From NCBI GenBank assembly GCA_032622095.1, contig CP136066.1, forward strand, positions 6,533,784-6,597,783: a stretch of 64,000 nt of DNA, in the 5' to 3' direction. The notes beneath the pieces are model-generated. The model was given only the letters and a program-made list of their open reading frames with translations. It had not been told where the DNA came from and ran no database searches. Source of the stretch: Siphonodentalium dalli. Lineage: Eukaryota; Mollusca; Scaphopoda; Gadilida; Siphonodentaliidae. Positions within the stretch are counted from its first letter, which is position 1, and each line of letters begins with the position of its first letter. A program made the position numbers and the translations under genes. Of the stretch, positions 10,276 to 21,073 are shown piece by piece.

Positions 10276-12355
10276 CATTACCCGTAGCCATAAAATCACT
10301 CACTATTTATCCACACACCCCATCCATGATCATACTGAAACACATGCACATCCCACCCATGACCATGTAGCTATATCCACACACCACATCAATGTCCATA
10401 CAGGCACACCGGGTGCACCCGTACAGTATACACACAACCATACCCTGCTGGACAAATCAAGTGTCCACTTAACCACAGTGCGGTTAGCGTTGCCACCGCT
10501 GCCGAAATGCAACAACACTGCGGCTCCACCGGCTAACTACAGTTGGGCCGCAGTGTACTTGCCATTCGGCCATGGTGTAGTTGCTGCGGTGTACGTTCAT
10601 TAAAGTGAAAAAAGATGACACAAACCAGAAATCTAACCACGGTGCACATGCCATTCGGCCGCGTTGTAGTTGCCTTTCGGCCATGGTGTACTTGCCGTTC
10701 GGCCGCAGTGCTCAACCGCAGTTACAAACGCTGACACCGCGGCCGAACGGAAAATACACCGCGGTGCCAATGGACACTTGTTTTGTCGAGCGGGGTACAC
10801 CATACAGTCAACTCCATTCATACCGATTCACCACACACCTGACCATGACCTCTCCCTGTATACCTATACATCTCACTATGGACAACACACTCATAACCAT
10901 ATGGTCACTCATTGTATACATATTCACATCATTGACATTCATGACATACACTAACTCCGTGTATACCTATTCACCTCACCTATGATCATAGAGTAACTCC
11001 CTGGCTACCATCTTAGCATCCATCCTGTATCCAGTTGACATTTGTTTATCATAATGGACCAGACGAGTCACATATTATGGTTCATCTCAGTTCCGTCTCA
11101 AAGTTCTGCCCATTTCCTTCCAATAATATGGTCAGAATCACAAAAGAAGTTCTCCGCAAAATTCTATAATTTAAAATGAATTTGTCATGCCCTATACGGA
11201 ACTGGTACAGCCATAATAGAACATTTAATTGTCAGTTAATTAACTAACACGTATAATAACCAAATGGGTCACAATTTGCTACATTTTTGGATAACGCAGA
11301 TATATATGTAAAAAAATAACTTATTACCAATTTGGTTGCCATTTTGGAAGCCATCTTGAGCAATTTGTTCTATAAACACCGTAGTGTGACACATTTAAGA
11401 TAGACCAATGCAATACACACCTTTCAATTCAAAGATAGTTACAATATTACTAGAAATAATTGTCCAAACCCGAAAAGTTAATTTTTTCCGATATTTATGT
11501 CAAGTTTTTGTGAGAAACGTCCAATATTTTTGGTGATGTCAGTGATGACAACAGTAACAATTAACCATGGTGCAGCAGACATGTTAGTATTCAATGTATA
11601 GAGGGCATACTATCCAATTTTGTACATCAACCACAACTTGTAAGCGATTGCAGGACACCCTAGGGCAATATTTACCATTTTCCATATTTTGGCGGCCATT
11701 TTGAGCCAAAGTAAGAATTTTGGTTTCACTTAGTTGGAATATTCATAGGTAATAGTATACCTAACTTAATTGCAACCTTCTGTTCATTTCTTTTTGAAAT
11801 ATGACTAGAATCCCAGTTGTGATTTTTTGTGAAATTTTATACCGCGTTCTGTAAAATCGAATTTTTGAGGGATCACAAGCGGATAGGACCCCAATAATTG
11901 CATATTTAATTGCTCCAATGGTCAGTTAATATACAAAATACAAAATAAAGTCATATTACTCAACCAGTTCCAAACAGCATGAACTGATCTAGAAGATATT
12001 TGTGAAAAAATGTCATATTTTCAACTTCCGGCGGCCATTTTGGTGGCCATCTTGGGTGGTGAGTTTCAATTTCGGCCCAAAATAGTGTCATTATGTCTTA
12101 GCTTCATGAAAATATATACATTTTACTAGATTAGTCATGTCAATTTGCAACAAATTCCAAGTAACTGGTTTTACGTCTGGGAAAAAATTGGGGGGGGGGG
12201 GGGTATACTTTTTAGGGCGCTAAAAAAAAAAATGCTCAAGGCTGACAGATGGCCAGCCGATAAAATCTTGATGTCGGATACCTGAATTTACAAAATCCGC
12301 AGAGAAAAAAACTTTATACGCCAAAACACGCATCCGTGACCTGGCGGCCGGACTA
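10275..12355 (-). repeat. Right arm of giant foldback 1
   Basis: This is the inverted partner of 7301-9480. The inner part (10275-10442) is the reverse complement of about 9265-9480, including GGGTGCACCCG (10407) opposite CGGGTGCACCC (9288). The arm is interrupted by the MITE at 10443-10795. Confidence 0.75.
10443..10795. mobile_element. TA-inserted MITE nested in the right arm (353 bp)
   Basis: The left end CCCTGCTGGACAAATC pairs with GTTTTGTCGAGCGGGG on the right, and TA flanks both sides (10441-10442 and 10796-10797). The matching site in the left arm (TA at 9266-9267, within GGCGTATGG) is empty. The ends and internal CGGCCGAACGG words match the copy at 8658-8995, with more substitutions in the right TIR. 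Confidence 0.85.
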
Positions 12356-12358
12356 TAA

Positions 12359-14607
12359 GGGATTTTGTCCATTGAATTCAATTTGCGTCAAGAATAATCG
12401 AGTGAACTTGCAGATTAGGAGAATTTAGCAAAGCGAGCTACATGTAATCGCGTGACATAGATACCTTTTGCAGGCTAGGAGAATTTCCTCAAGAAAGCTA
12501 ATCGTCGTTTCCATGGCCACATAGTGACTCGGCGACCTAGTCGCTATATGGCCATGAGTAGATCTGGGAGTGGGACGAGCTGGCCCATTTCCAACCAGCC
12601 AACACACCAAAATGTGGCAACAATATCAATGACCCCTTAATCTGAATAATTTCAATGCATGGCCTTTTAGTTTTATGCATTTCAGCGTTTAATTGTATCG
12701 AGGAGGTCAGTTGTACTAAGTAACCTAATTTCGCGTCAATGACAATGAATTATATTGAATATAATTATAATTGAATATTTTCACGCGGAAAACACTTATA
12801 TTATAATATATAACACAGACTATTAGTATTACAGTAAATACTCACTTTGTGATTATCTTGTTTCAAGTTCGATCTGTATCTGTATGTTGGTCGGTGTAGG
12901 AGCCTTGATTTGGCTGTAGCCCGTAGGTTTACCGTTGGACGACTTACGCTGTTAATGTTGTTGTTGATGTTCAATCACATGCGCTGGCCGTGTCCTCCAG
13001 GTGGTTCCATTCAATGCTTGTTTTGACAAAGAATGAGTTTTTTACTGTTTGTCCTTATTGTTTCATAGGAAAGCTTCAACTAGTTATAAGAGGACGAAAG
13101 TCTTGTAAATATTCTTAGATCTATCTTCTATTCAGGTTGAAATGAAACTCAGTGAAATTTGCCCGCGTGAATTAGAGTTTGGCATCCGCAGGACACCTGA
13201 TTCTCAAAGAACACAGAATCTTGAGTGACAGCACAATAAAAATTTGGCAAAATGTATTATCCCGACACGGAGTATGACCTTTACCTTTATGTGCAGAGCC
13301 AATCAGAGCACGCCCATAGCACCGGTGCCTATGCTTAAGCCATTCTATTTTTAGATACTGAGTTATTTGGCAACGTACTTATTAAGCAGAACACCGGTAT
13401 ACTGTAAGTACGCCTCCAAAATTTGACCTCTTTACTATAAACGCAACCTGCTCAACGGAGTGTTTGTGGCGGGGTGGGTTCAGATTTGGCAAATTCCACA
13501 GAAAATCAAATGGGGAAAATTACTCCGAACATTTTTTCGACGAGTGGATGTGATTAGTAGTATCTAAACGCAAGATTAGTACGCCTTTCAAAGTTTCAGA
13601 GTGGACGGTTTAACCATGGTAGCGTGTAACGTTCTTAACGGGTGATATATATTACTCAAATTAAAACCCACTCTTCATGACGCTAATGCAAACGGACTTA
13701 TCAAGGAGCAAGGCAAATGCATGAATATGTTCACCGATATACCATAGGTATGTCCGCTCTACTATAAAAGTAACCTGTCCAACGGAGAGGTGGCGTATCC
13801 CCCGGGGAGGGTCGAGGCTTTTGGCAACTTCCGCCGAAACTCGTAAACGGGAAAAAATGGAAAATCGCGACACAAGTTTTTTATATTTTGAACACTGCAT
13901 GTATTTGGTAGTATATAAGGACAACATTAGTTTTAGAGCGGACGGGTAAGCACTCAGCTAGCATTATCGATTTTGTTATAGTTATCTCTCTATTACAGTT
14001 AACTCTATTACAAAGACGTTAATGACTATTGTGTAGTGATGACGCATTGAATACTAATTAATTAATTAACCAAGCGGTCTTTCCTCCGCCAATAAAAACT
14101 AAAAGATTCTGAATCCGAAACTGAGAGAACTATCCGAAATAACATAGTTATGGTACATTAATATGCTCTACACCGTTTTGATCTACATATCGATTACGAT
14201 ATAATCAGACACGCCAAATTTCGTGACCGTTGAATATGATATGGGCGTCCTGGGGAGGGGTTATAATTAGCTATAAACCTTTGGAATATATATCTTATTT
14301 ATAAATGTCAATGCAAGTCCACCATCATATCACACAGCACAAATATGCATTCGAATGAAGAGGAACACACCTATACGCATAACACACACATGGAATGGGA
14401 TACCATGGAAGTATATCTGATTCCATGGAATCTGACCTCTAGTTTGTTTTTGTTTTTCTATTTCTTTCGAGCTCAGGTCCGAAAATACACACGTGTCGGA
14501 GTAATCGTTTTCGTTATGTGAAAAACAGTTTGATATTGTGATGTCCTATTCACTTATATTAATATATGCTGTTGAAGACTGAAATTCTCAGAGAAGAAAT
14601 GGCAGAA
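12359..14607. other. Intergenic sequence with one diverged direct duplication
   Basis: Positions 13429-13620 and 13755-13950 are related. Both contain CTMTACTATAAA, then AACCTG and CAACGGAG, a purine-rich middle and a GTAGTAT...GGACGG ending, at a spacing of about 328 bp. The TATAAA-like stretch in each could be promoter-like, but no start site or downstream gene supports that. The 88-codon minus ORF at 13661-13927 lies in the second copy and shows no domain. Confidence 0.4.
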
Positions 14608-14790
14608 TCATTTTTTTACAGGACCTGGATTTGTGCATTGCCCTGATAGAAGAATGTTTAATAAAAACAAGAAACGTCTGGATTTGGAAATGTTTGAACA
14701 ACGTTTACGCATATTGTTGAAATTTATTTTTGCGATATTACCTTCACTTCCGGGTTTAGAAACCTTTGCCGGTGACTCGTGTTTCCTAAA
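14608..14790 (-). pseudogene. Fragment of a non-LTR retrotransposon protein with an NPGP motif
   Basis: The minus-strand ORF ends with a hydrophobic stretch (FLFLLNILLSG) followed by NPGP and a stop two lysines later. A leucine-rich segment followed by G-x(n)-NPGP is typical of the region just before the endonuclease domain in many invertebrate LINE ORFs, where it resembles a 2A-like or signal-like sequence. Only about 60 residues look LINE-like, and no endonuclease or reverse transcriptase follows. The N-terminal part of the ORF (from 14895) is translated GC-rich satellite and unrelated. It is probably a dead fragment; identification by motif alone is tentative. Confidence 0.35.
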
Positions 14791-14844
14791 TTTCGTGCAC
14801 AGCTGATGAAATACAATGTTTTTGAAGTTTCGATTGGCTATTGC

Positions 14845-15641
14845 GGCTATCAGCCGGCCGCTCGTGGCTACCGACCGGCCGCTTGTGACTACCATCCGGC
14901 TTCTCGTGGCTACTAGCTGGACGCTCGTGACTCGCGGCTACCAGCCGGCTGCTTGTGACTCGTGTCTACCAGCCGGCCGCTCGTGAGTCGCGGCTACCAA
15001 CGGCCGCTCGTGACTCGTGCCTATACTAGCCGGCCGCTCGTGACTCGCGGCTACCAACGGCCGCGCGTGACTCGCGGCTACTAACCGGCCGCTCGTGACG
15101 CGCGGCTACCAGCCGGTCGCTCGTGATTCGCGGCTATCAGCCGGCCGCTCGTGACTACCAACGGCCGCTCGTGACTCGTACCAACTAGCCGGCCGCTCGT
15201 TACTCGCGGCTACCAGCCGGCCGCTCGTGATTCGCGGCTATCAGCCGGCCGCTCGTGACTCGTGGCTACCAGCCGGCCGCTCGCGACTCGTGGCTACCAG
15301 CCGACCGCTCGTGGCTACCAACCGACGCTCGTGGCTACCAGCCGGCGGTTCGTGGCTACCAGCCGGCCGCTCGTGGCTACCAGCCGACCGCTCGTGACTC
15401 GTGGCTACCAGCCGGTCGCTCATGACTCGTGGCTACCAGCCGGCCGCTCATGACTCGTGGCTACCAGCCGACCGCTCGTTGCTACCAGCCGCCGCTCGTG
15501 GCTACCAGCCGGTCGCTCGTGACTTGTGGCTAACAGCCGAACACTCGTTGCTACAAGCCGGCCGCTCGCGACTACCAGCAGTCTTCTCGCGGCTATCAGC
15601 CGACCGCTCGTGACTTGCGTCTACCAGCCGGCCGCTGATGG
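14845..15641. repeat. GC-rich minisatellite, mixed 21- and 28-bp units
   Basis: About 30 copies of GCCGGCCGCTCGTG plus GCTACCA occur, with or without an extra seven or eight bases (ACTCGCG or ACTCGTG), so units are about 21 or 28 bp. The CGGCCG (EagI) word recurs throughout and CpG density is far above the surroundings. ORFs on both strands here (for example 15262-15453) are translations of the repeat. It sits upstream of the lectin exon, possibly in its intron. Confidence 0.9.
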
Positions 15642-15928
15642 GAATTCTGCATTTTCGTGTAGCCACTCGTGAGATAAAGGGGGTATTCAACCAAAACCCG
15701 TAGATGTTCTCTATTTATTAATGATAATTCCGATTTCCTAATATTATTATACAGTATATGATCACTTTAAATGTATCATACCGAATCATAAGCTTATGAA
15801 CAGTTCGTATATGATCACTTTAAAGTGAGCCATTACATTAGGAAACCGAAATTATTTCTGTTTTAGTTTTCTTTGAACCATTATTATTAAATCGCGTGTA
15901 ATAAACTATAAGTTAACGTTTATTCCAG
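15642..15928 (+). other. Probable intron preceding the lectin exon
   Basis: This AT-rich stretch contains two near-identical phrases, TATATGATCACTTTAAA (about 15757) and TATATGATCACTTTAAAG (about 15808). It ends in TTTATTCCAG, a good 3' splice site directly before coding sequence. Confidence 0.55.
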
Positions 15929-16179
15929 GAAGTGACGTCATCAATTGTATGAGCGTCGATGGGAAGGGATTTCCAAAAAATCCAAGTGGACAAATAACAT
16001 TCGTGGACAAATCCGAACAAAGTCTATGGTTGAATTGGGGAGCAGGCCAACCGAATAACACCGGGTCCGGGTGGCATTGCTTGGCCATCTGCAGGAGTCT
16101 GGGATGGAAGATGAATAACATTCAATGCAAATACATCGAGCATTCTGTACCCGCATACGTCTGTGAAATACAAATGTAA
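15929..16179 (+). CDS. C-type lectin, terminal exon (C-terminal half of the carbohydrate-recognition domain)
   Basis: The exon starts after a TTCCAG acceptor with two bases of a split codon and runs to a TAA at 16177-16179, about 82 codons. The product carries the hallmarks of the C-terminal half of a C-type lectin-like domain. These are WLNWGAGQPNN (the W-x-N-W-x-x-G-x-P-N-N core), a cysteine pair in WHCLAICRSLGW, MNNIQC at the WND position, and YVCE near the end. QPN fills the sugar-specificity site, where EPN favours mannose-type and QPD galactose-type ligands, so specificity cannot be read off. The usual WND is MNN, so calcium binding may be altered. Such lectins are normally secreted or membrane-bound and often serve invertebrate immunity. 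Upstream exons with the signal peptide and first half of the domain are not recognisable in this window. The first ATG (15949) is internal and should not be taken as the start. Confidence 0.85.
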
Positions 16180-16211
16180 AATACCGACGAAGAGGTGTGT
16201 GCAACTTGTTA

Positions 16212-16217
16212 AATAAA
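16212..16217 (+). promoter_or_regulatory. Polyadenylation signal AATAAA of the lectin gene
   Basis: A canonical AATAAA lies 33 bases after the lectin stop codon, followed by a G/T-rich stretch (GTGTGTGGTTTGTTTTTT near 16226). This fits a very short 3' UTR. The 30-bp tandem array begins about 85 bases further on. Confidence 0.7.
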
Positions 16218-16300
16218 GATGGAGAGGTGTGTGGTTTGTTTTTTCTTGCTTCCACCTTTCGCGCAATATGACAGCATGAAAGTATATCTCAAGAACGCTT

Positions 16301-17835
16301 CGTTGATTAGGGTACCCAGGATCTCTGAAGGTACCCAGAATATCGTTGATTAGGGTGCCCAGGATATAATAAACGTTGATTAGGGTACCCAGGATCTCTG
16401 AAACCTTGATTAGGGTACCCAGGATCTCCGAAACATTGCTTAGGGTACACAGGATATCATAAACGTTGATTAGGGTACCCATGATCTCAGAAACGTTGAT
16501 TAGGGTACCCAGGATCTCAGAAACGTTGATTGGTGTACCGAGGATATCTGAACCGTTGATTATGGTACGAGGATATCATAAACATTGATTAGGGTACCCA
16601 GGATATCTGAAACATTGATTAGGGTACCCAGGATATCTGAAACGTAGATTACGTTACCCAGGATATCTGAAACGTTGATGAGGGTACCCAGGATATCTGA
16701 AACGTTGATTAGGGTACCCAGGATATCTGAAACGTTGATGAGGGTACCCAGGATATCTGATTAGGGTCTCTGAAACGTTGATTGGGGTATCCAGGATCTC
16801 TGAAACGTTGATTGGGGTATCCGGGATCTCTGAAACGCTGATTTGGGTATCCAGCGTATATGTAACATTGATAAGGGTACCCAGGATATCAGAAACGTAG
16901 ATTAGGGTACCCAGGATAGCTGAAACGTTGATTATGGTACCCAGGATATCTGAAACGTTGATTATGGTACCCAGGATATCTGAAACGTTGATTAGGGTAT
17001 CCAGGATATCTGAAACGTTGATGAGGGTACCCAGCATATCAGAAACGTTAATTAGGGTATCCAGGATATCTGAAACGTTGATGAGGGTACCCAGGATATC
17101 TTAAACGTTGATTAGGGTACCCAGGATATCTGAAACATTGACTAGGGTACCCAGGATATATGAAACCTGATTAGGGTACCCAGGATATCTGAAACCTGAT
17201 TAGGGTACCCAGGATATCTGAAACCTGATTAGGGTACCCAGGATATCTGAAACGTTGATTATGGTACCCAGGATATCTGAAACTTTGATTATGGTACCCA
17301 GGATCTCCGAAACGTTGATTATGGTACCCAGGATCTCCGAAATGTTGATTAGGGTACCCAGGATATCTGAAACTTTGATTATGGTACCCAGGATATCTGA
17401 AACGTTGATTAGGGTACCCAGGATCTGTGAAACATTGATTAGGGTACCCAGGATCTCCGAAACGTTGATTATGGTACCCAGGATCTCCGAAACGTTGATT
17501 AGGGTGCCCAGGATATCTGAAACCTGATTAGGGTAGCCATGATATCAGAAACGTTGATTATGGTGCCCATGATCTCTGAAACGTTGATGAGGGTACCCAG
17601 GATATCTGAAACGTCGATTAGAGTACCCAGGATATCTGAAACGTCGATTGGGTTACCCAGGATATCGGAAACGTTGATTAGGGTATCCATGATATCTGAA
17701 ACGTCGATTAGGGTATCCAGGATATATGATACGTTGATTAGGTTTCCTGGGATCTCTGAAACGCTGGTCAGGGAATCCATAATTTATGATACGTTGATTA
17801 TTGTACTCAGGATCTCTGAAACGTTTATTAGTTTA
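16301..17835. repeat. 30-bp tandem repeat, about 51 copies
   Basis: The unit is GTTGATTAGGGTACCC plus AGGATATCTGAAAC (30 bp). It contains KpnI (GGTACC) and EcoRV (GATATC) words and an incidental TTAGGG. Copies vary at a few sites (ATATCT/ATCTCT/ATCTCC, TTAGGG/TTATGG/TGAGGG) and some are shortened by two or three bases (AACCTGATT). ORFs on both strands here are ten-residue repeats produced by the unit length. The array starts just downstream of the lectin polyadenylation signal. Confidence 0.95.
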
Positions 17836-17850
17836 ATCACGACATCCCAA

Positions 17851-17950
17851 ATTCGCGCCCAAGTATTCACATTTGCGCCCATGCATTCAGATTCGCGCCC
17901 AAGTATTCAGATTCGCACCCAAGTATTCAGATTCGCGCCCAAGTATTTAG
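17851..17950. repeat. 20-bp tandem repeat, 5 copies
   Basis: Five consecutive copies of ATTCGCGCCCAAGTATTCAG occur with a few substitutions, starting a few bases after the 30-bp array ends. Confidence 0.9.
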
Positions 17951-18401
17951 TAAAATAAATAATTAACAGGAAATGCCCATAAGTTATAAAAGTCAAAACG
18001 TGCCAACGAAATTTCCCAAACTTTGGTAATTTTGGTCTTGTCCAATCGGTGCAATGGGGAGGTGTGCAGGGAAGTGGCTAGAGGTTCTCCGTTGGAGGGT
18101 TGTAAACCTTGAAAATTCCACCAACACCACCCCCTCCCACACCTGAACCAAACCAACTTCCATGTTGTAAAATACCATACACCTTCGGTTTGAACTTCGC
18201 AATTGGTACCTCAAACTTTCCAACTGTTGGCAATTTCTAACATAAAGTTGGAAAATGTCCAACTCAGTCCAAAGTCCAACCTATACGTGGTGTAACATTT
18301 CCAACCAATATTATGTCAGACATGAAATTTCCAAATTTTTGAAAATTTAGATCAAAGTTGTGGGGTGGGGTGCCAAATCCCCCAACCCCAACCCTAACTC
18401 C
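17951..18401. other. Spacer between arrays, no gene seen
   Basis: It holds scattered words such as CCAAC, GTTGG and AAATTTCC in both orientations but no regular period. The minus ORF at 17993-18262 has no recognisable domain. Confidence 0.35.
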
Positions 18402-18760
18402 CCACGTTCGTGAAGATATGGGCGCTTTACCCTATAAATAAGACACCCAGTCACACCCTTTCCACGTTTCCGAAGGTGTGGGCGCTCTCCCTTAGCAATA
18501 AGACACACAGTCACACCCTTTCCACGTTCCCGAAGGTGTGGGCGCTCTCCCTTAGCAATAAGACACCCAGTCACACCTTTCACGTTCCTGAAAATGGGGG
18601 CGCTCTCCCTTAACAATAAGCCACACAGTCACACCCTTTCCACGTTCCCGAAGATGTGAGTGCTCTCCCTTAGAAATAAGACACCCAGCCAAATCAAAAC
18701 CACGTTCCCGAAGTTGTGGGCGCTCTCCCCATGAAATAAGACACCCTAGCTACGTTCCTG
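18402..18760. repeat. 60-bp tandem repeat, about 6 copies
   Basis: The unit runs CACGTTCCCGAAGGTGTGGG, then CGCTCTCCCTTAGCAATAAG and ACACACAGTCACACCCTTTC. Six copies drift apart toward the right end. ORFs on both strands here are repeat translations. Confidence 0.9.
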
Positions 18761-19079
18761 ACCATAAATCATAGAGTGCAGAGAACGTCTCGTTGGTATT
18801 CCATATTGAATTCAATCAAACGTGGTCAGGTTCCATTGTGCTGTCTCATTAAATCCCCCATTGTTCGGCGAGTGTGGTATTTGCATACCATCATAGCTGT
18901 CGAGCGCAGCGATGCTCGTGAATAGACCACAGACGATGTTGCTGACACCAGGGATATCCCGACAGAACCACGTGATTCCCCCGGGGTCGTTTTGTCCATA
19001 CGAACTTAATGTTTTGATTGTAATGTTACGCTATAATGGTGTAATTCGTGCAAACCTGTCACGCGTGGTTGCTAGAGAA
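18761..19079. other. Spacer, no gene seen
   Basis: Unique-looking sequence up to a TTAA that opens the next hairpin-bearing repeat. Confidence 0.3.
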
Positions 19080-19083
19080 TTAA

Positions 19084-19190
19084 CCCCTTCAATGCGGGAG
19101 CTGCGCTAGCGCAACACTACATACCCTGTGCCAATGCATTTTATTGTATACATATGCGAGTCGACTCGCATATAAAGTGAATTCTTTGGC
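19084..19190. mobile_element. Partial TTAA-type MITE end with a diverged GCCAATGCATT hairpin
   Basis: TTAA (19080-19083) is followed by CCCCTTCAATGCGGGAGCTGC, closely matching 31429 onward (CCCTTTCAAGACGGGAGCTG). A shortened hairpin follows at 19130-19190 (GCCAATGCATT...), then the TTTGGCCTAACAATTTTT linker. I could not find the right terminus, so only the left end is annotated. Confidence 0.55.
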
Positions 19191-19601
19191 CTAACAATTT
19201 TTTTTTCATTTTTTATAAATTTTTCGTACATTTTTTAACACTTTTTATCACTCTTATATATCTGAAAATGTAGAATTGTTTTGTCCTTCCAGTTATCGGA
19301 TTTCGATGAAATTTGGTAAAGGGTGATAGTCATCATAAGGGGGGCTTGTATATCATGCCATGAACCTGTAGCGAGCCTCACACATTTAGCATGATATATT
19401 CCCGAATGTCGTCTGTTCATGTCTGTGAGGGGCACCAAACGGGTGGCATCAGTCAGATCATACTCTTGCTTAGCCCGCAGAGATCATACTCGACCAGTTT
19501 AAAACCTGTGAACATTTTTATGTTCTCACGTTGAAAAACCAGTGCATGTAATATATGTCTTAGTTAATTCGTGTTACCTATATAATATGTATTTTATTAT
19601 C
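19191..19601. other. Repeat-derived spacer
   Basis: It contains the T-rich linker that follows the hairpin family, and at 19465-19520 a diverged copy of the repeat at 4685-4740. No gene is seen. Confidence 0.35.
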
Positions 19602-20132
19602 CATCCCTGAACTAACACTTTTTCTGATTGGGCAAAAGCCGCCACGTGATAATCCAGGAAAAAGTCATAATGGACTCCCAAATGTCATATTGGACTCCCA
19701 AGTGTGCAATATGACGTTTTTTATCGGGACTCTGTGACGTCACGAATTAACTCTATCGCGAAATGAATCGGTGAAATTGTGATGCGCGCGCAACACTGGT
19801 GGAATTAGCAGACGTTTCACTTCCGCATTGAGTTTTTTTTTCACTTTCGTGTTTACTGATGATCAAAATACAGGCTTTTATAGAGAATTAAGTGCCGACA
19901 AATACTAAATATAACCACAAAAGTGTTATTCCCAAAATTTGGATAAACATACAGATGGATTATAAAAATGTCATTATACAATGTTGAGTACAGTATGAGT
20001 TTTTCTTGTACTCGTCCAGGTTGTGGTGAAAAGTCATATTGGACTCGACACTGGGTGTCTCGTCCAATATGACTTTTTACCACAACCTGCACTCGTACAA
20101 GAAAAACACATAATGTACACAACATTGTATAA
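19602..20132. mobile_element. TTTTATTATCCATC-family element, copy 1, with a 71-bp-arm palindrome at its right side
   Basis: The body 19602-19967 starts TTTTATTATCCATC and ends in a diverged inverted copy (GATGGATTATAAAA). It is homologous to 33224-34212 and, in inverted orientation, to 37799-38173. Beside it lies a palindrome with arms at 19974-20044 and 20062-20132. These share GTTGTGGTGAAAAGTC against GACTTTTTACCACAAC, with an 17-bp loop. Repeated motifs include GTCATATTGGACTC. Position 19891-19894 (GAATTAAGTG) is the empty TTAA site of the insertion seen in copy 2. No ORF of interest is present. Confidence 0.75.
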
Positions 20133-20311
20133 TAACTTTATAATACAGTACGTAGGTGCATGGAGGTCACAGCTCGAGATTGCGTGATGTGCGTGACTTT
20201 GTTGCGCCGATTTGATTTGCATCGCTCATAATCATGGAATTTCTCCTGGGTAATACATTCAACGTTTATTGGAATATCGACTCATACAAGTCACAAAAAG
20301 CATGTAATCGC
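20133..20311. other. Spacer with a dispersed-repeat fragment
   Basis: Positions 20160-20200 (CAGCTCGAGATTGCGTG) resemble 4845-4880. Nothing coding is seen. Confidence 0.3.
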
Positions 20312-20451
20312 GAGCTGGGACCAGCTCATAATGTGAACAAATTACTAAGGAACGAGCGAGCTGGGACCAGCTCATAATGTGAAACAAATTACTAAGGAAC
20401 GAGCGAGCTGGGACCAGCTCATAATGTGAAACAAATTACTAAGGAACGAGC
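20312..20451. repeat. 46/47-bp tandem repeat, 3 copies, each with the palindrome GAGCTGGGACCAGCTC
   Basis: GAGCTGGGACCAGCTCATAA starts at 20312, 20358 and 20405. Apart from one missing A in the first unit, the copies are nearly identical, which implies recent expansion. Confidence 0.9.
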
Positions 20452-20903
20452 GCTCACAAAGAGATATATTCCCTGCGTGGTTTGTTCAATGTTATATAAA
20501 GTTCCCCATCTTGGCTCCCCAGTTCAGAACATAAAAAGGTTGGCATGTTTTGAAAGGGTGGAATATGATCACCTCTACATGTATATACGGGCGTAGCCAG
20601 AGTAGAGATTCATGACATGATCATGCCATAATCTAGAGGACTTGAAAATCAAACAATAATTATAATTCAGAATGTTTTCCAGTTTATTATGAAAGCAAAT
20701 ATGTGGCGTCAAATGTGTTGGACTTCCAGCGGAGTGGAACGGTATTTTTGCGGGGTTGAAAATAGATCTATAATTGGCGAAAATGAATAGAGTTATTCCT
20801 CTTTATACCACGATCGCCTATCTTACAATATAAATAAAGCCATCTGTTTAAATTTTACATTTAATCAACACCTGTTGATTAAACGTGCCTACTGTTGATT
20901 AAA
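20452..20903. other. Repeat-derived spacer
   Basis: Positions 20582-20637 are an inverted copy of 4659-4700. The rest is AT-rich without features. Confidence 0.35.
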
Positions 20904-21069
20904 CTTCGCAGAGTGAATTAAACATTCTCCACACAATTTGAACGGAAAAGTGTTTATCCATCGCATTGTAAAGATCGTGGCATAAACTTCGCAGAGTGGA
21001 TTAAACTTTCCCCATACAATTTGAACGGAAAAGTGTTTATCCATCGCATTGCAAAGATCGTGGCATAAG
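20904..21069. repeat. 83-bp direct duplication
   Basis: CTTCGCAGAGTG begins at 20904 and 20987, and each is followed by CAATTTGAACGGAAAAGTG and TTTATCCATCGCATT. Only a few positions differ. Confidence 0.85.
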
Positions 21070-21073
21070 CAAA

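Larger units (their letters stand above)
7301..12355. mobile_element. Giant foldback transposon-like element, 5.05 kb, TSD TAA
   Basis: The element begins TAGTCCGGTCGCCA and ends in the inverted counterpart TGGCGGCCGGACTA. TAA flanks both sides (7298-7300 and 12356-12358). Two long inverted arms (about 7301-9480 and 10275-12355) match along their whole length with point differences and small indels. Both carry a C or G homopolymer tract (near 7317-7345 and 7490-7501 on the left, 12190-12204 on the right). Between them lies a ~0.8-kb degenerate satellite. Each arm has one nested MITE that the other lacks. The 105-codon ORF at 7945-8262 is not kept open in the other arm, so no transposase or gene is supported. 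The class is uncertain; the TAA duplication would fit PIF/Harbinger. Confidence 0.8.

Noticed and set aside
13429-13950. TATAAA-containing duplicated segments as promoters
   Set aside because: No gene follows either copy and the motif is common in AT-rich DNA.
15241-15690. ORFs on both strands over the GC-rich array
   Set aside because: They are translations of 21/28-bp repeats, open on both strands at once and lacking any domain.
16301-17835. Telomere-like TTAGGG words in the 30-bp array
   Set aside because: TTAGGG occurs once per 30-bp unit as part of a longer sequence, not as a TTAGGG tandem, and varies to TTATGG and TGAGGG.
16654-17958. ORFs with repeating VPRISETLI or VSDILGTLIN residues
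   Set aside because: They are ten-residue repeats forced by the 30-bp unit, present on both strands.
20312-20451. Repeats with short palindromes that might be a CRISPR array
   Set aside because: There are three contiguous copies with no unique spacers, in a eukaryotic context.
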